Shown: positions 36,353-44,548 of the stretch, piece by piece
Numbering within the stretch: the first letter of the stretch is position 1
How the letters are laid out: each line of letters begins with the position of its first letter
Origin: an uncultured Clostridia bacterium
Lineage (GTDB): Bacteria; Bacillota; Clostridia; UMGS1810
DNA: 64,000 nt
Direction of reading: 5' to 3'
NCBI GenBank assembly: GCA_934454585.1
Contig: CAKSFP010000015.1
Coordinates: 1-64,000 of the forward strand
Notes under the pieces: model-generated
Told to the model about the DNA's origin: nothing
What the model saw: the letters and a program-made list of their open reading frames with translations, nothing else
Databases searched by the model: none
Position numbers and translations under genes: made by a program

Positions 36353-38386
36353 ATGACAAAGATACCGAGACCTTGGACTCCGGTTAAATGTAAAAAAACG
36401 AATGGAGAAATTGCGGTTGATGTTTGGGGAAGAAGCTATAAAGCAGGGAAGAAGTCATTTCTTCAGTCTGTAGCTTCGCAAAATAAAGAGCTTCTGGCGG
36501 ACTCTGTTTGCCTTGTTGGTATCGAAAACGGTGAGGAGCTGCATTGGGGAGATTTTGAAAATTTTGTAATGAATGGCTCGAACGCTGAGTCGGCAACGGT
36601 TTGTTCAACGGCGCAAAGTCAAGCGTTTATTGTAAATTCATCTGCAAAAATTGAATATGACGGATGTGTTGACCTGCATATTTCTATTATGCCTCAAGGG
36701 AGAAGCGTAAACGAATGGTTTGGGCTTGGTGAGCATAAGGTGCCGGGCTATAAGCTAACCAGACTGTGGCTTGAGATACCTTTAAAAACAGAAACAGCAA
36801 GCTTTTATCACGTTTTCCCCGGCGGTAATATCAGAATAAACGGAGAAATGATGAAAGACAATCCTGTTTTGCAGTCAGGCAGCCTGCCTGAAAAGCTTCA
36901 GCTGCCGTTTAAAGAGCAAATCTATCTTGGGAATGATGATGTGGGTCTTGGTCTTTTTTTTGAAAGTGATAAAGGGATCCGACTTGCAGATGAGAGCTGT
37001 GCGATAGAAGTTATAAAAAGCGAAACGAAAACAATTCTCAGAATACACCTTTTGGACTCTGAGCCTGAAAATTGGATAGATAAGGGGATAGAAAACGGAA
37101 AAGAACTGTTCCCCATAAGCTACAGAATTGGGCTTATGGCAACACCCGTAAAGGAATTCCCTGAAAATCCGTATGAGGAACGCAATATTCATATTGACTG
37201 TTTTAAAAAAATACCTGAAAAATATGAGGATTTTTTAATGTCACCGTTTGAGGATACAAGCGAAAATCCGTTTGAACGCTTTGAACGACTTGGGGTAAAT
37301 ACACTGTATATTCACGAGAAATGGAACGATATTCAGAATTCTCCGTTTATCACAGAGGAAACAGCGGAAAGACTCAGGCTTATTGTAGGAGAGGCACACC
37401 AAAGAGGCATAAAGGTTATCCCTTATTTTGGATATGAAATTGCATCACTTTCACCGTACTGGGGCGAAATGGGTGCTGATATTATGAGGAAACCCGGAGA
37501 AGAATATTATGATATACATTGGTATCGCTATCCGTGGCAGAGGGATTTAATTGTATGCTATAAATCAAAATGGCAGGATATATTTGCAGACGGAATAGCA
37601 AAGCTTATTGATGAATATGGTTTTGACGGAATATATCTTGACGGAACCATCAGACCTATGAGCTGCACAAATGAAGCGCACGGATGCGGATACAGAGATA
37701 AGTATGGCAATCTGCATGCAACATATCCTGTATGGCAAGTAAGAAATTTGATGAAAAAGCTGTATAATATTATTGACAGAAGAAACGGTATTATTAATGC
37801 GCACGGAAGCGCAGCATTTACGCTTGGCGCCTTGCCTTATTGTCACTCGCTCTGGGAGGGCGAAATGATACAGGCGCAGCTGATGCACGGAGAAATCAAA
37901 AAGCTTCCGGAGGGATATTTCCGGAGCGTGTTTCAGGGCAGAAATTTAGGTATGCCGATGTATATGCTTTGCTATTCCAACCCACCCGCATGGGTATTTT
38001 CACAGGCTCTTGCATTAACTCTTCCGTTTGGAATCCTGCCAAAGGCGGTAGACAGCGGTGAGCCACTGGAGATCATGTCTGAAATTTGGAACATTATAGG
38101 CAAATTTGACTTTATAAATGCAAAATGGAAGCCCTATTATGACAATGATGTGTTTACCTCACCGAATGAAGCAATAAAGGTTAGTTACTACGAAAATGAA
38201 GGAAGGTATCTTATATTTATTGCAAATACATTGGATTGCTTTGTTGAAACAGAAGTAAAGCTTGGAAACAGGATAGTTGAGGTTACAGAAAAATGTTCAT
38301 CATGCGGGATTGATTGGGTTGATAAAACGCTTAAATTTAAGGCAGACACCTTTGCTTATGCAATAGTTTTAGCAAGTGGTTGTTAA
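36353..38386 (+). CDS. glycoside hydrolase-like protein (DUF6067-like, GH36/GH123-type barrel)
   Basis: 677 residues, cytoplasmic. N-terminal beta-sandwich (about 1-260), then a TIM barrel with VNTLYIHEKWNDIQ, GIKVIPYFGYE and YGFDGIYLDGTIRP, where the Asp of YLDGT sits as a nucleophile would in alpha-glycosidase clans; a small C-terminal beta domain follows. GGAGG (36340-36344) supports the ATG at 36353 over an in-frame TTG at 36338. The DUF6067 name is my best match, not certain. Operon partner of GH5, DUF5107 and GH130. Confidence 0.75.
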   Translation: MTKIPRPWTPVKCKKTNGEIAVDVWGRSYKAGKKSFLQSVASQNKELLADSVCLVGIENGEELHWGDFENFVMNGSNAESATVCSTAQSQAFIVNSSAKIEYDGCVDLHISIMPQGRSVNEWFGLGEHKVPGYKLTRLWLEIPLKTETASFYHVFPGGNIRINGEMMKDNPVLQSGSLPEKLQLPFKEQIYLGNDDVGLGLFFESDKGIRLADESCAIEVIKSETKTILRIHLLDSEPENWIDKGIENGKELFPISYRIGLMATPVKEFPENPYEERNIHIDCFKKIPEKYEDFLMSPFEDTSENPFERFERLGVNTLYIHEKWNDIQNSPFITEETAERLRLIVGEAHQRGIKVIPYFGYEIASLSPYWGEMGADIMRKPGEEYYDIHWYRYPWQRDLIVCYKSKWQDIFADGIAKLIDEYGFDGIYLDGTIRPMSCTNEAHGCGYRDKYGNLHATYPVWQVRNLMKKLYNIIDRRNGIINAHGSAAFTLGALPYCHSLWEGEMIQAQLMHGEIKKLPEGYFRSVFQGRNLGMPMYMLCYSNPPAWVFSQALALTLPFGILPKAVDSGEPLEIMSEIWNIIGKFDFINAKWKPYYDNDVFTSPNEAIKVSYYENEGRYLIFIANTLDCFVETEVKLGNRIVEVTEKCSSCGIDWVDKTLKFKADTFAYAIVLASGC

Positions 38387-38417
38387 TATTAAGTATGTGA
38401 AAAAGGAGAAGAAAAAA

Positions 38418-39392
38418 ATGAAGAAAGATGCGACAAAAATTTTAAAAAGATCAGAATATAATCCTATTATGTGTGTTGATGATTATCCCGGAATAGCACA
38501 GCTTTTTAATCCGACGGCGGTAAAAATAGGTGACGAATATGTAATGCTTGTGTCTGTGGTTGAACATGCAGCGCCTCTCAGCAAAAGCGGTACAATTGCT
38601 GTGGGAGTGACAAGAGTTGCCAGAAGCAAGGACGGAATACATTTTGAACTTAGCGATAAGAATTTTATTTCAGGGGCTGATGTGCCGAAGGAGTGGCCTT
38701 ATGCGGAATACTATGCTCACTTTATAGATAACCGGCTTACAAAAATTGAAGATACATATTATATGATAACTCCTGTTTGCGGAATTCCGGGTTTTCAAAG
38801 TCCTGTGGGAATGTTAGGAAAGACAAAAGATTTTGAAGCATATGAGGCAATTGATATAATTACAGCTCCAAGGAACAGAGGAGCCTCACTTTTTCCTGAA
38901 AAAATAAACGGGAAATATTATAAGCTCGACCGTCCCGGTGCAGGACCGGCTCCGGGAGCCGATATTTGGATCTCGGCAAGCCCCGATCTTGTGCACTGGG
39001 GAGAGTTTAAACCGGTATTAGCGCCCGGGTATCGGTTTTGGAATGCAAGCAAGGTGGGACCCACTCCCCCTATTAAAACAGATAAGGGGTGGCTCGTTAT
39101 TGTACATGGCGTATTTATGCCTGCAGGCGGGGCAACATATTATCTGGGCGCAATTCTTCTGGATTTGGAAGAGCCGTGGAAAGTAATTGGAAAAACCAAT
39201 AGCTATATTTTAGCGCCCGAGATGCCTTATGAGTTTCATGGGACATGTGATAACACGGTATTTGCCTGCGGCGCTGTTGCAGAGTATGAAAACGACAAAA
39301 TTATACTTTATTATGGCGGTGCAGACAAATATATCTGTCGTGCCGACGGTTGCCTTTCTGAACTTGTTGATGCATGCATTGAGGGGATTTAA
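38418..39392 (+). CDS. GH130 family phosphorylase
   Basis: 324 residues with a five-bladed propeller pattern: NPTAVKIGDEYVMLV, ARSKDGIHF, LFPEKINGKYYKLDRPG, KVGPTPPIKTDKGWLVIVHG and FACGAVAEYENDKIILYYGGAD. GH130 enzymes phosphorolyse beta-mannosides and give mannose 1-phosphate. AAAGGAG supports the ATG at 38418; an ATG at 38376 overlapping the previous gene is in frame but less likely. The phosphohexomutase gene downstream would take the product into glycolysis. Confidence 0.85.
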   Translation: MKKDATKILKRSEYNPIMCVDDYPGIAQLFNPTAVKIGDEYVMLVSVVEHAAPLSKSGTIAVGVTRVARSKDGIHFELSDKNFISGADVPKEWPYAEYYAHFIDNRLTKIEDTYYMITPVCGIPGFQSPVGMLGKTKDFEAYEAIDIITAPRNRGASLFPEKINGKYYKLDRPGAGPAPGADIWISASPDLVHWGEFKPVLAPGYRFWNASKVGPTPPIKTDKGWLVIVHGVFMPAGGATYYLGAILLDLEEPWKVIGKTNSYILAPEMPYEFHGTCDNTVFACGAVAEYENDKIILYYGGADKYICRADGCLSELVDACIEGI

Positions 39393-39646
39393 TCTCGGAA
39401 CAAAACGGTATACGGCAGAGCTTGCTTGAAAAGCGACAGAAATACTTTGCCGTGCAAGAACGAATATAACGGAGAAAAACGCTCCGGTTCCGGGGCTGCT
39501 TGAAAGGATGAGTGCTGACAGATATGGCGGTTATGCTTAATGCACATTCAAAGCTGCTTGTGATAAACAAATCAGCGATTCCGTAAAGTGCTGCAAGGGC
39601 ATAAAACCGGGCGGGCGGCGGAATAGGCTGTGCACTGGTTGACAGT

Positions 39647-40117
39647 ATGGAAAATGCAAAAATAACCGAGGAAAACATAATTGAGAAAAGAGTTTACCAT
39701 ACAATAAAGGAAGTTAAGAACGGAGCAGGTGCACCGCCGATAAAGACAAAGGACGGCTGGCTGCACATTGCACACGGTGTCAGAAATACTGCGGCAGGAC
39801 TGAGGTATGTGCTGTATTGCTTTATGACGGATTTAAAAGACCCTAAAAAGGTTATATACACTCCCGGCGGATACTTCCTTGCACCGCTCGGCAGTGAGAG
39901 GGTTGGCGATGTGTCGAATGTAGTGTTTACCAACGGAGCAATAGAAAAGGACGGGGATATTTACATATACTATGCTTCGTCTGACACAAGACTTCATGTC
40001 GCAAAAACAACAGTCAAAAAAATGGTTGATTATTGCAAAAACACACCCAAGGACGGCTATACAACGCATACGAGCGTGGAAAACATTTGCAGGCTTATTG
40101 ATATGAACAACAGGTGA
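39647..40117 (+). pseudogene. 5'-truncated second GH130
   Basis: From about 39687 the frame reads RVYHTIKEVKNGAGAPPIKT, HIAHGVRNTAAGLRYVLY, GDVSNVVFTNGAIEKDGD and IYYASSDTRLHVA, the C-terminal half of a mannooligosaccharide phosphorylase-type GH130. The N-terminal half (about 180 residues with the substrate Asp) is absent; the upstream 39393-39646 stretch is stop-ridden and unrelated. The subgroup differs from the intact gene at 38418, so it is not a simple copy. It ends 4 bp before the mutase gene, as in an intact operon. Confidence 0.75.
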
Positions 40118-40121
40118 TTAT

Positions 40122-41786
40122 ATGAATTACGAAAATGAATACAAAAGGTGGCTTGAAAGCGACAAGCTGGCTGTTTCAGAGAAAAATTACTTAAAAGAAT
40201 TAAGCAGGGAAGAAGCCGAGGACAGCTTTTACCGTGATTTGGAGTTCGGCACGGGCGGACTGCGCGGAGTTATGGGGCTGGGCACAAACAGAATGAATAT
40301 TTACACCGTGCGCCGTGCAACGCAGGGGCTTGCGAGTGAAATTCTTGACTGCGGAGCTGACTTTGCCGAAAAGGGCGTTGTTATAGCGCACGATTCACGG
40401 AACAATTCCCGCGAGTTTGCGCTTGAGGCGGCAAATGTGCTATGCGCAAACGGCATAAAAATATATCTCTTTGACGATCTAAGACCTACGCCTGAACTGT
40501 CATTTGCGGTTCGTTATCTCAATTGTGCAAGAGGTATTGTAATTACCGCAAGCCACAACCCCAAGGAGTATAACGGCTACAAAGTTTACGGAGAAGATGG
40601 TGGGCAAATACCGCCGCAGACTGCAGATAAAATCATAAAGTACATAGATGATACCGATATTTTTGACGGGGTCAAACTTTGTGATGAACCAAAAATAAAC
40701 ATAATCGGTGAGGAAGTTGACAGCGCATACATAAAGGCGGTAAAGGAGCAGTCGCTCGGCACAAAAATTCCTGATGAATTCAAGGTGGTATATACACCTT
40801 TACACGGTTCCGGAAATATTCCCGTACGCAGAATTTTGACGGAAACAGGAGTTAAAAATGTCTTTGTTGTGCCGGAGCAAGAAAAGCCTGATGGCAATTT
40901 CCCGACCGTAAAATCGCCCAATCCCGAAAACAGTGAGGCATTTGACATTGCCATAGAGTATGCCAAAAAGCAAAGCGCAGATCTCGTTTTCGGAACAGAC
41001 CCCGACAGCGACAGGATAGGGGTTGTTGTAAAGACATTGGACGGCGAATACAAGGTATTAAACGGCAATCAGACAGGCTGCCTTTTGTTGGAATATATTC
41101 TTCGTAAAGAAAAAGAAAATGGTATGTTATCTAAAAATGGAGCTGTAGTAAAGACAATAGTTACAAGCGAACTGGTACGCAGAATTGCCGATAACTACGG
41201 TACAGAAACGATTGATGTACTTACAGGTTTCAAGTTTATCGGTGAAAAGATAAAGGAGTTCGAAAAGAGCGGAGAGCACAGTTTTATTTTCGGACTGGAA
41301 GAAAGTTTCGGATATCTTAAAGGAACCTATGCACGCGATAAGGATGCTGTTGTAGCCGCAATGCTTATATGTGAAGCGGCGGCAGACTACAAGCAAAAAG
41401 GTATGACACTCTATGATGGTCTTATAAAGCTTTACGAAAAGTACGGGTTTTATGTGCAGAAACTTGAAACACTTACATTGAGCGGTATAGATGGAAGCGA
41501 AAAAATCAAGGAAATGATGTACAAATTCCGAAACGAAAGTATGCCGTTTGATGTTGTAAAAAAACTCGACTACAAGGACGGTCTGTCCGGACTTCCTAAG
41601 ACAAATGTACTGAAATTCATATTGCCGAACGGTTGGTTCGCAGTCCGCCCGTCCGGAACTGAGCCTAAAATCAAGTTTTATTTTGAGATTTTTGGAGATA
41701 CTTTGGAAAATGCATATGATGATTTGAATGATTTGGCAAAGGATATACTTGGTATTAACGGTCGTAAAGGTAATTGTGAGGAGTAA
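40122..41786 (+). CDS. phosphoglucomutase/phosphomannomutase
   Basis: 554 residues of the alpha-phosphohexomutase family: N-terminal GTGGLRGVMG, catalytic Ser144 in ITASHNPKEYNGYK, metal loop GTDPDSDRIG and sugar-phosphate loop RPSGTEPKIKFY. Converts hexose 1-phosphate to hexose 6-phosphate. Directly after the GH130 genes it fits the handling of mannose 1-phosphate or glucose 1-phosphate released by phosphorolysis. AGGTGA lies before the ATG. Confidence 0.93.
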   Translation: MNYENEYKRWLESDKLAVSEKNYLKELSREEAEDSFYRDLEFGTGGLRGVMGLGTNRMNIYTVRRATQGLASEILDCGADFAEKGVVIAHDSRNNSREFALEAANVLCANGIKIYLFDDLRPTPELSFAVRYLNCARGIVITASHNPKEYNGYKVYGEDGGQIPPQTADKIIKYIDDTDIFDGVKLCDEPKINIIGEEVDSAYIKAVKEQSLGTKIPDEFKVVYTPLHGSGNIPVRRILTETGVKNVFVVPEQEKPDGNFPTVKSPNPENSEAFDIAIEYAKKQSADLVFGTDPDSDRIGVVVKTLDGEYKVLNGNQTGCLLLEYILRKEKENGMLSKNGAVVKTIVTSELVRRIADNYGTETIDVLTGFKFIGEKIKEFEKSGEHSFIFGLEESFGYLKGTYARDKDAVVAAMLICEAAADYKQKGMTLYDGLIKLYEKYGFYVQKLETLTLSGIDGSEKIKEMMYKFRNESMPFDVVKKLDYKDGLSGLPKTNVLKFILPNGWFAVRPSGTEPKIKFYFEIFGDTLENAYDDLNDLAKDILGINGRKGNCEE

Positions 41787-41791
41787 TAGTA

Positions 41792-42442
41792 ATAAATTTA
41801 AAGGGCAAGAAAGTTTTGTTCTTAGGGGGATAGTATAACAGAAGGTGTTGGAGCATCATCATATGATAAAAGCTATGTACCGATGTTTGTTAAATTATCA
41901 GGAGCAGAAGCGCAAACAATGGCGTCGGCGGAACGAGAATTGCAAGGCAAGTAAATTTCATTGGAGAAAACTTATGTGACAAAGATTTTTTAATGCGAGC
42001 CGATGAAATGGATGATGACGCAGATATAGTAATTGTATTCGGCGGAACAAACGATTACGGTCACGGTGATGCGCCAATGGAGGATTTTGAGTCACGGGAC
42101 TAGCAAACTTTTTATGGGGCGTTGCATTGTCTTTGCATACAGCTTTTGAATAAATATCTGAATGCGAATATTTTGTTTACGACACCATTGCATAGGGAAA
42201 ATGAAGATGCGTTTGTGAGCAATGCAGGAATCCCCAAATTACCGCTTTCAAAATATGTATCGGCTATAAAAGAGGTTGCCGGATATTATGCTTTGCCTGT
42301 TCTGGACCTGTATTCCGTAAGTGGTATACAGCCAAATGTTGATGTCATAAAAGAACTATATATGCCGGATGGGTTGCACCCGTCCGATAAAGGTACAAAG
42401 CGAATAGCAGAGAGACTGCACGGATTTCTTTCCACAATATAA
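41792..42442 (+). pseudogene. SGNH/GDSL hydrolase, decayed
   Basis: GAGGAG (41778-41783) stands at the correct distance from an ATA where an ATG is expected, followed by NLKGKKVLFLG; a G-tract (41825-41829) with one extra G breaks the frame before the GDS serine block. Further on are a second frameshift near 41915, GTNDYGHG (block III), a TAG at about 42101, and an open end with MPDGLHPSDKG (Asp/His block). Lost start, at least two frameshifts and one nonsense codon. Such esterases remove acetyl groups from glycans and would have fitted the operon. Confidence 0.8.
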
Positions 42443-42501
42443 TAAAAACAATGTGCAAAAATATGCTATTTGAATGACAAAAGGAGAGTGTGTGCAATGT
42501 A

Positions 42502-42540
42502 AAGGTGGTCGATAACTATAATTGACCACCTTATTTTTAT
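42502..42540 (+). terminator. terminator after the SGNH pseudogene
   Basis: A 9-bp stem AAGGTGGTC/GACCACCTT (42502-42510 with 42524-42532) followed by TTATTTTTAT. Confidence 0.75.
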
Positions 42541-42883
42541 CTACACTGTTAAGGACACATAATTTGATTGCCTATGAGTTAAATCAATGACTGTTAACTT
42601 ATCGGACAATGTGTTAATACAATTTTTAGATGTGCAGACTGTTTATTTATAAACATATACTGCAAAAATATATGCAAAAACGGGGCGTAAACATGGCGTT
42701 ATTAATAATTGAAGATAAGCATTTAATACATTTTGTTATGATGTCTCCGCATTAAAATATTTGACGGCATACACCTTGGCATAGCAGAGGCGTTATATGG
42801 TTTTGCTATGCGGAGGAGTAGATGTGTGCGGACACCGACGGTATATTTTTCTGTTTTTTCCTACAACTAAATAACTTATTATT

Positions 42884-42934
42884 AAAGGACAATATAAATC
42901 CGATTAAAGGGGTTTATATTGTCCTTTTTATTTT
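42884..42934 (+). terminator. strong hairpin upstream of the sigma-like gene
   Basis: A 15-bp perfect stem (42884-42898 with 42913-42927) with a 14-nt loop and a T-rich tail. It is only 65 bp before the next start codon, so it is either the end of a lost transcript or an attenuator of the module. Confidence 0.7.
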
Positions 42935-42996
42935 GCCTGCTGTCAGAGGACCTCCACAAGTATTCTTCTACACAAATGAAGATAAGGAGAATACAT

Positions 42997-43539
42997 ATGG
43001 ATACAAATAAAATTAAAGATTTTTATGAGAATGTGAGCAAATCAGACAAGCTATTTCGTGATTATATTATAGAGATGCAAAATCCTGTTCAAAAAATTTT
43101 GAATGAGGAGAAAGCCGCTATGATTAACAAAAGTTTGGTAGTCAACCAATTTAAGAAAAGGATCAGAACATCATTGAGTAATTTTCGGATTGATATCTAC
43201 AGGGTTTATTCAAAGCTTAAAGAAAGAGAAATTTTGACTGATGAACTTTTGGGTGTGGAGTACGAAATTTGTGATGACTATGATTTTTTGGAAAATAAAG
43301 TAGTTGTTATGAATTTCAAAATGACAGTTAAAAACGATCTGCTTTATGAAGTATTAAGCTCTATGGAACAGCAGCATCGTGACATTATTTATCTGAGCCT
43401 CTGTGAAGATTTGAGCGATAGGGAAATAGGTGAAAGATTAAAACTGTCCAGAGCTAAAGTTCAAAGGATAAAGCAGAAACTAAAAAAAGAAATATATAAT
43501 GTGATGACGGGAGGCGCAAGAGATGGAAACAAAGGATAA
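42997..43539 (+). CDS. sigma-70 region 4-like regulator of an integrative element
   Basis: 180 residues. The C-terminal 60 residues match sigma region 4 / a HTH (SSMEQQHRDIIYLSL, LSDREIGERLKLSRAKVQRI); the N-terminal part is helical and unlike region 2. AAGGAG fits the ATG at 42997 although the frame is open from 42919. Overlaps the following gene by 17 bp. Proteins of this kind precede the HTH protein in Tn916- and Tn1549-like elements and probably control the recombination genes. Confidence 0.75.
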   Translation: MDTNKIKDFYENVSKSDKLFRDYIIEMQNPVQKILNEEKAAMINKSLVVNQFKKRIRTSLSNFRIDIYRVYSKLKEREILTDELLGVEYEICDDYDFLENKVVVMNFKMTVKNDLLYEVLSSMEQQHRDIIYLSLCEDLSDREIGERLKLSRAKVQRIKQKLKKEIYNVMTGGARDGNKG

Positions 43540-43759
43540 GAAGAAAGACTTAACATACGAAATTATTCGCGATGCTGTAAACGGAAATGCCGAAGCGGAG
43601 GAATTTATATTCGACTATTACGAGCCGTATATAATCAGACTTTCAAAAATTCCATTTATTGATAAGCATGGACAAGTTAGTTACATAATTGACGAGGATA
43701 TATATATGAGTCTCAAACTAAAACTACACGAGTTGATTATCAATTTTAAGGCGGCATAA
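43523..43759 (+). CDS. helix-turn-helix conjugative transposon-type protein
   Basis: 78 residues, similar to the short HTH_16-type proteins of Tn916-like elements (YEIIRDAVNGNAEAEEFIF then YYEPYIIRLS). GGGAGG lies inside the upstream gene; coupled by overlap. Role in element regulation is by family analogy. Confidence 0.8.
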   Translation: METKDKKKDLTYEIIRDAVNGNAEAEEFIFDYYEPYIIRLSKIPFIDKHGQVSYIIDEDIYMSLKLKLHELIINFKAA

Positions 43760-43769
43760 TTGTTAAACA

Positions 43770-43808
43770 CGGGATAGGCTGTCATACAACTGAGGCAAGC
43801 CTATCCCG
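43770..43808 (+). terminator. hairpin after the HTH gene
   Basis: An 11-bp perfect stem (43770-43780 with 43798-43808) directly after the stop codon; a T-tract is lacking, so termination is uncertain. Confidence 0.55.
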
Positions 43809-43826
43809 ATAGTTCGACAAATTGTG

Positions 43827-43870
43827 ATTTTGCAAAAGCATATTAAGCAGATGATATGCTTTTGCAAAAT
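43827..43870. terminator. 17-bp perfect inverted repeat
   Basis: 43827-43843 pairs with 43854-43870 around a 10-nt loop. It could be a bidirectional terminator or a recombinase/regulator site inside the element. Confidence 0.6.
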
Positions 43871-43896
43871 GATAATTTATATCATTTATTTGATCT

Positions 43897-43926
43897 TTGA
43901 CAACTGAATAGCTTGTCCTTTATACA
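43897..43926 (+). promoter_or_regulatory. promoter for the small element gene
   Basis: TTGACA (43897-43902) and TATACA (43921-43926) with 18 bp between. The leader of about 230 nt that follows (43930-44162) has several short GC-rich inverted repeats and no gene, so it may be a structured leader RNA. Confidence 0.55.
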
Positions 43927-44162
43927 ATAATTCTTATGTGAGCACTTCAAACGATACGCTTGCGATTAATGTCGGTTTGCAAAACAGGAGTGGCTTCCTG
44001 TCTGCCATGATACATAAGAAGGATAATGATACTTGCACAATGGGGTGTTCCGCGCGGATGCGGGGAAGTGGCTGAGGTGTTTGCTTAATGCGGCATTTCG
44101 GGCATTATGTCGGTTGCCGAATCGGTAAAGGACAGCATTAAAAAATTATGGAGGTAATTTCT

Positions 44163-44384
44163 ATGAACACAGGAAACAAGGTGAAATCAAATGAACTTGT
44201 TGATATTAACGATGTAGTTATCAATCCTGCGTTAGATAAAGATAAGCGAGTGCAGAGTTTTGTTCAGCAAATAAAAAACCCATTATGCTATAGGTGTGGA
44301 AATTATGTAGTGAAAATATCATTTTCCGACAACGAAGAAAGGACCATTGAGGATTGTTTTGAGGATTACTTGAAAAGCTTGTAG
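44163..44384 (+). CDS. small element protein, DUF6870-like
   Basis: 73 residues with SFVQQIKNPLCYRCGNYVVKI, then a short acidic helical tail; this pattern is typical of small proteins next to recombinases in Clostridia elements. GGAGG before the ATG at 44163 decides this start over an in-frame ATG at 44148. Function unknown; an excision factor or regulator is possible by position only. Confidence 0.65.
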   Translation: MNTGNKVKSNELVDINDVVINPALDKDKRVQSFVQQIKNPLCYRCGNYVVKISFSDNEERTIEDCFEDYLKSL

Positions 44385-44426
44385 AGAGAGTCAATCGACA
44401 GAAAAATTCATTTATAATTAAAAATA

Positions 44427-44455
44427 TTGACTTTTTCGACTTTTTGTGATAAAAT
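44427..44455 (+). promoter_or_regulatory. promoter of the recombinase operon
   Basis: TTGACT (44427-44432), 17-bp spacer, TAAAAT (44450-44455), 93 bp before the first recombinase start. Confidence 0.7.
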
Positions 44456-44548
44456 CAAGGAGTAATTTATAAAATTTAATAGAATCTTTATTCTAACTCT
44501 TAGCTGTTAGTGGGTTTGTTACACCATTAAAAGTTAGGAGGTTTTTTT

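Larger units (their letters stand above)
42443..42996 (+). other. gene-free left flank of the mobile element
   Basis: No reading frame of useful length is supported. The stretch holds the two terminators listed separately and an 8-bp inverted repeat (about 42780-42811). The left end of the recombinase element is probably somewhere here, but I found no duplicated sequence matching the right side near 50040-50150. Confidence 0.4.

Noticed and set aside
39301..39678. Minus-strand open frame of 125 codons with hydrophobic stretches
   Set aside because: It overlaps the end of the intact GH130 gene antisense, lacks a ribosome site and has biased composition; no transporter motif could be confirmed.
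44070..44130. tRNA-like stretch in the element leader
   Set aside because: A GTGGCTGAGG-like segment recalls a tRNA D-arm, but no acceptor stem, anticodon arm or T-loop GGTTCAA could be fitted.
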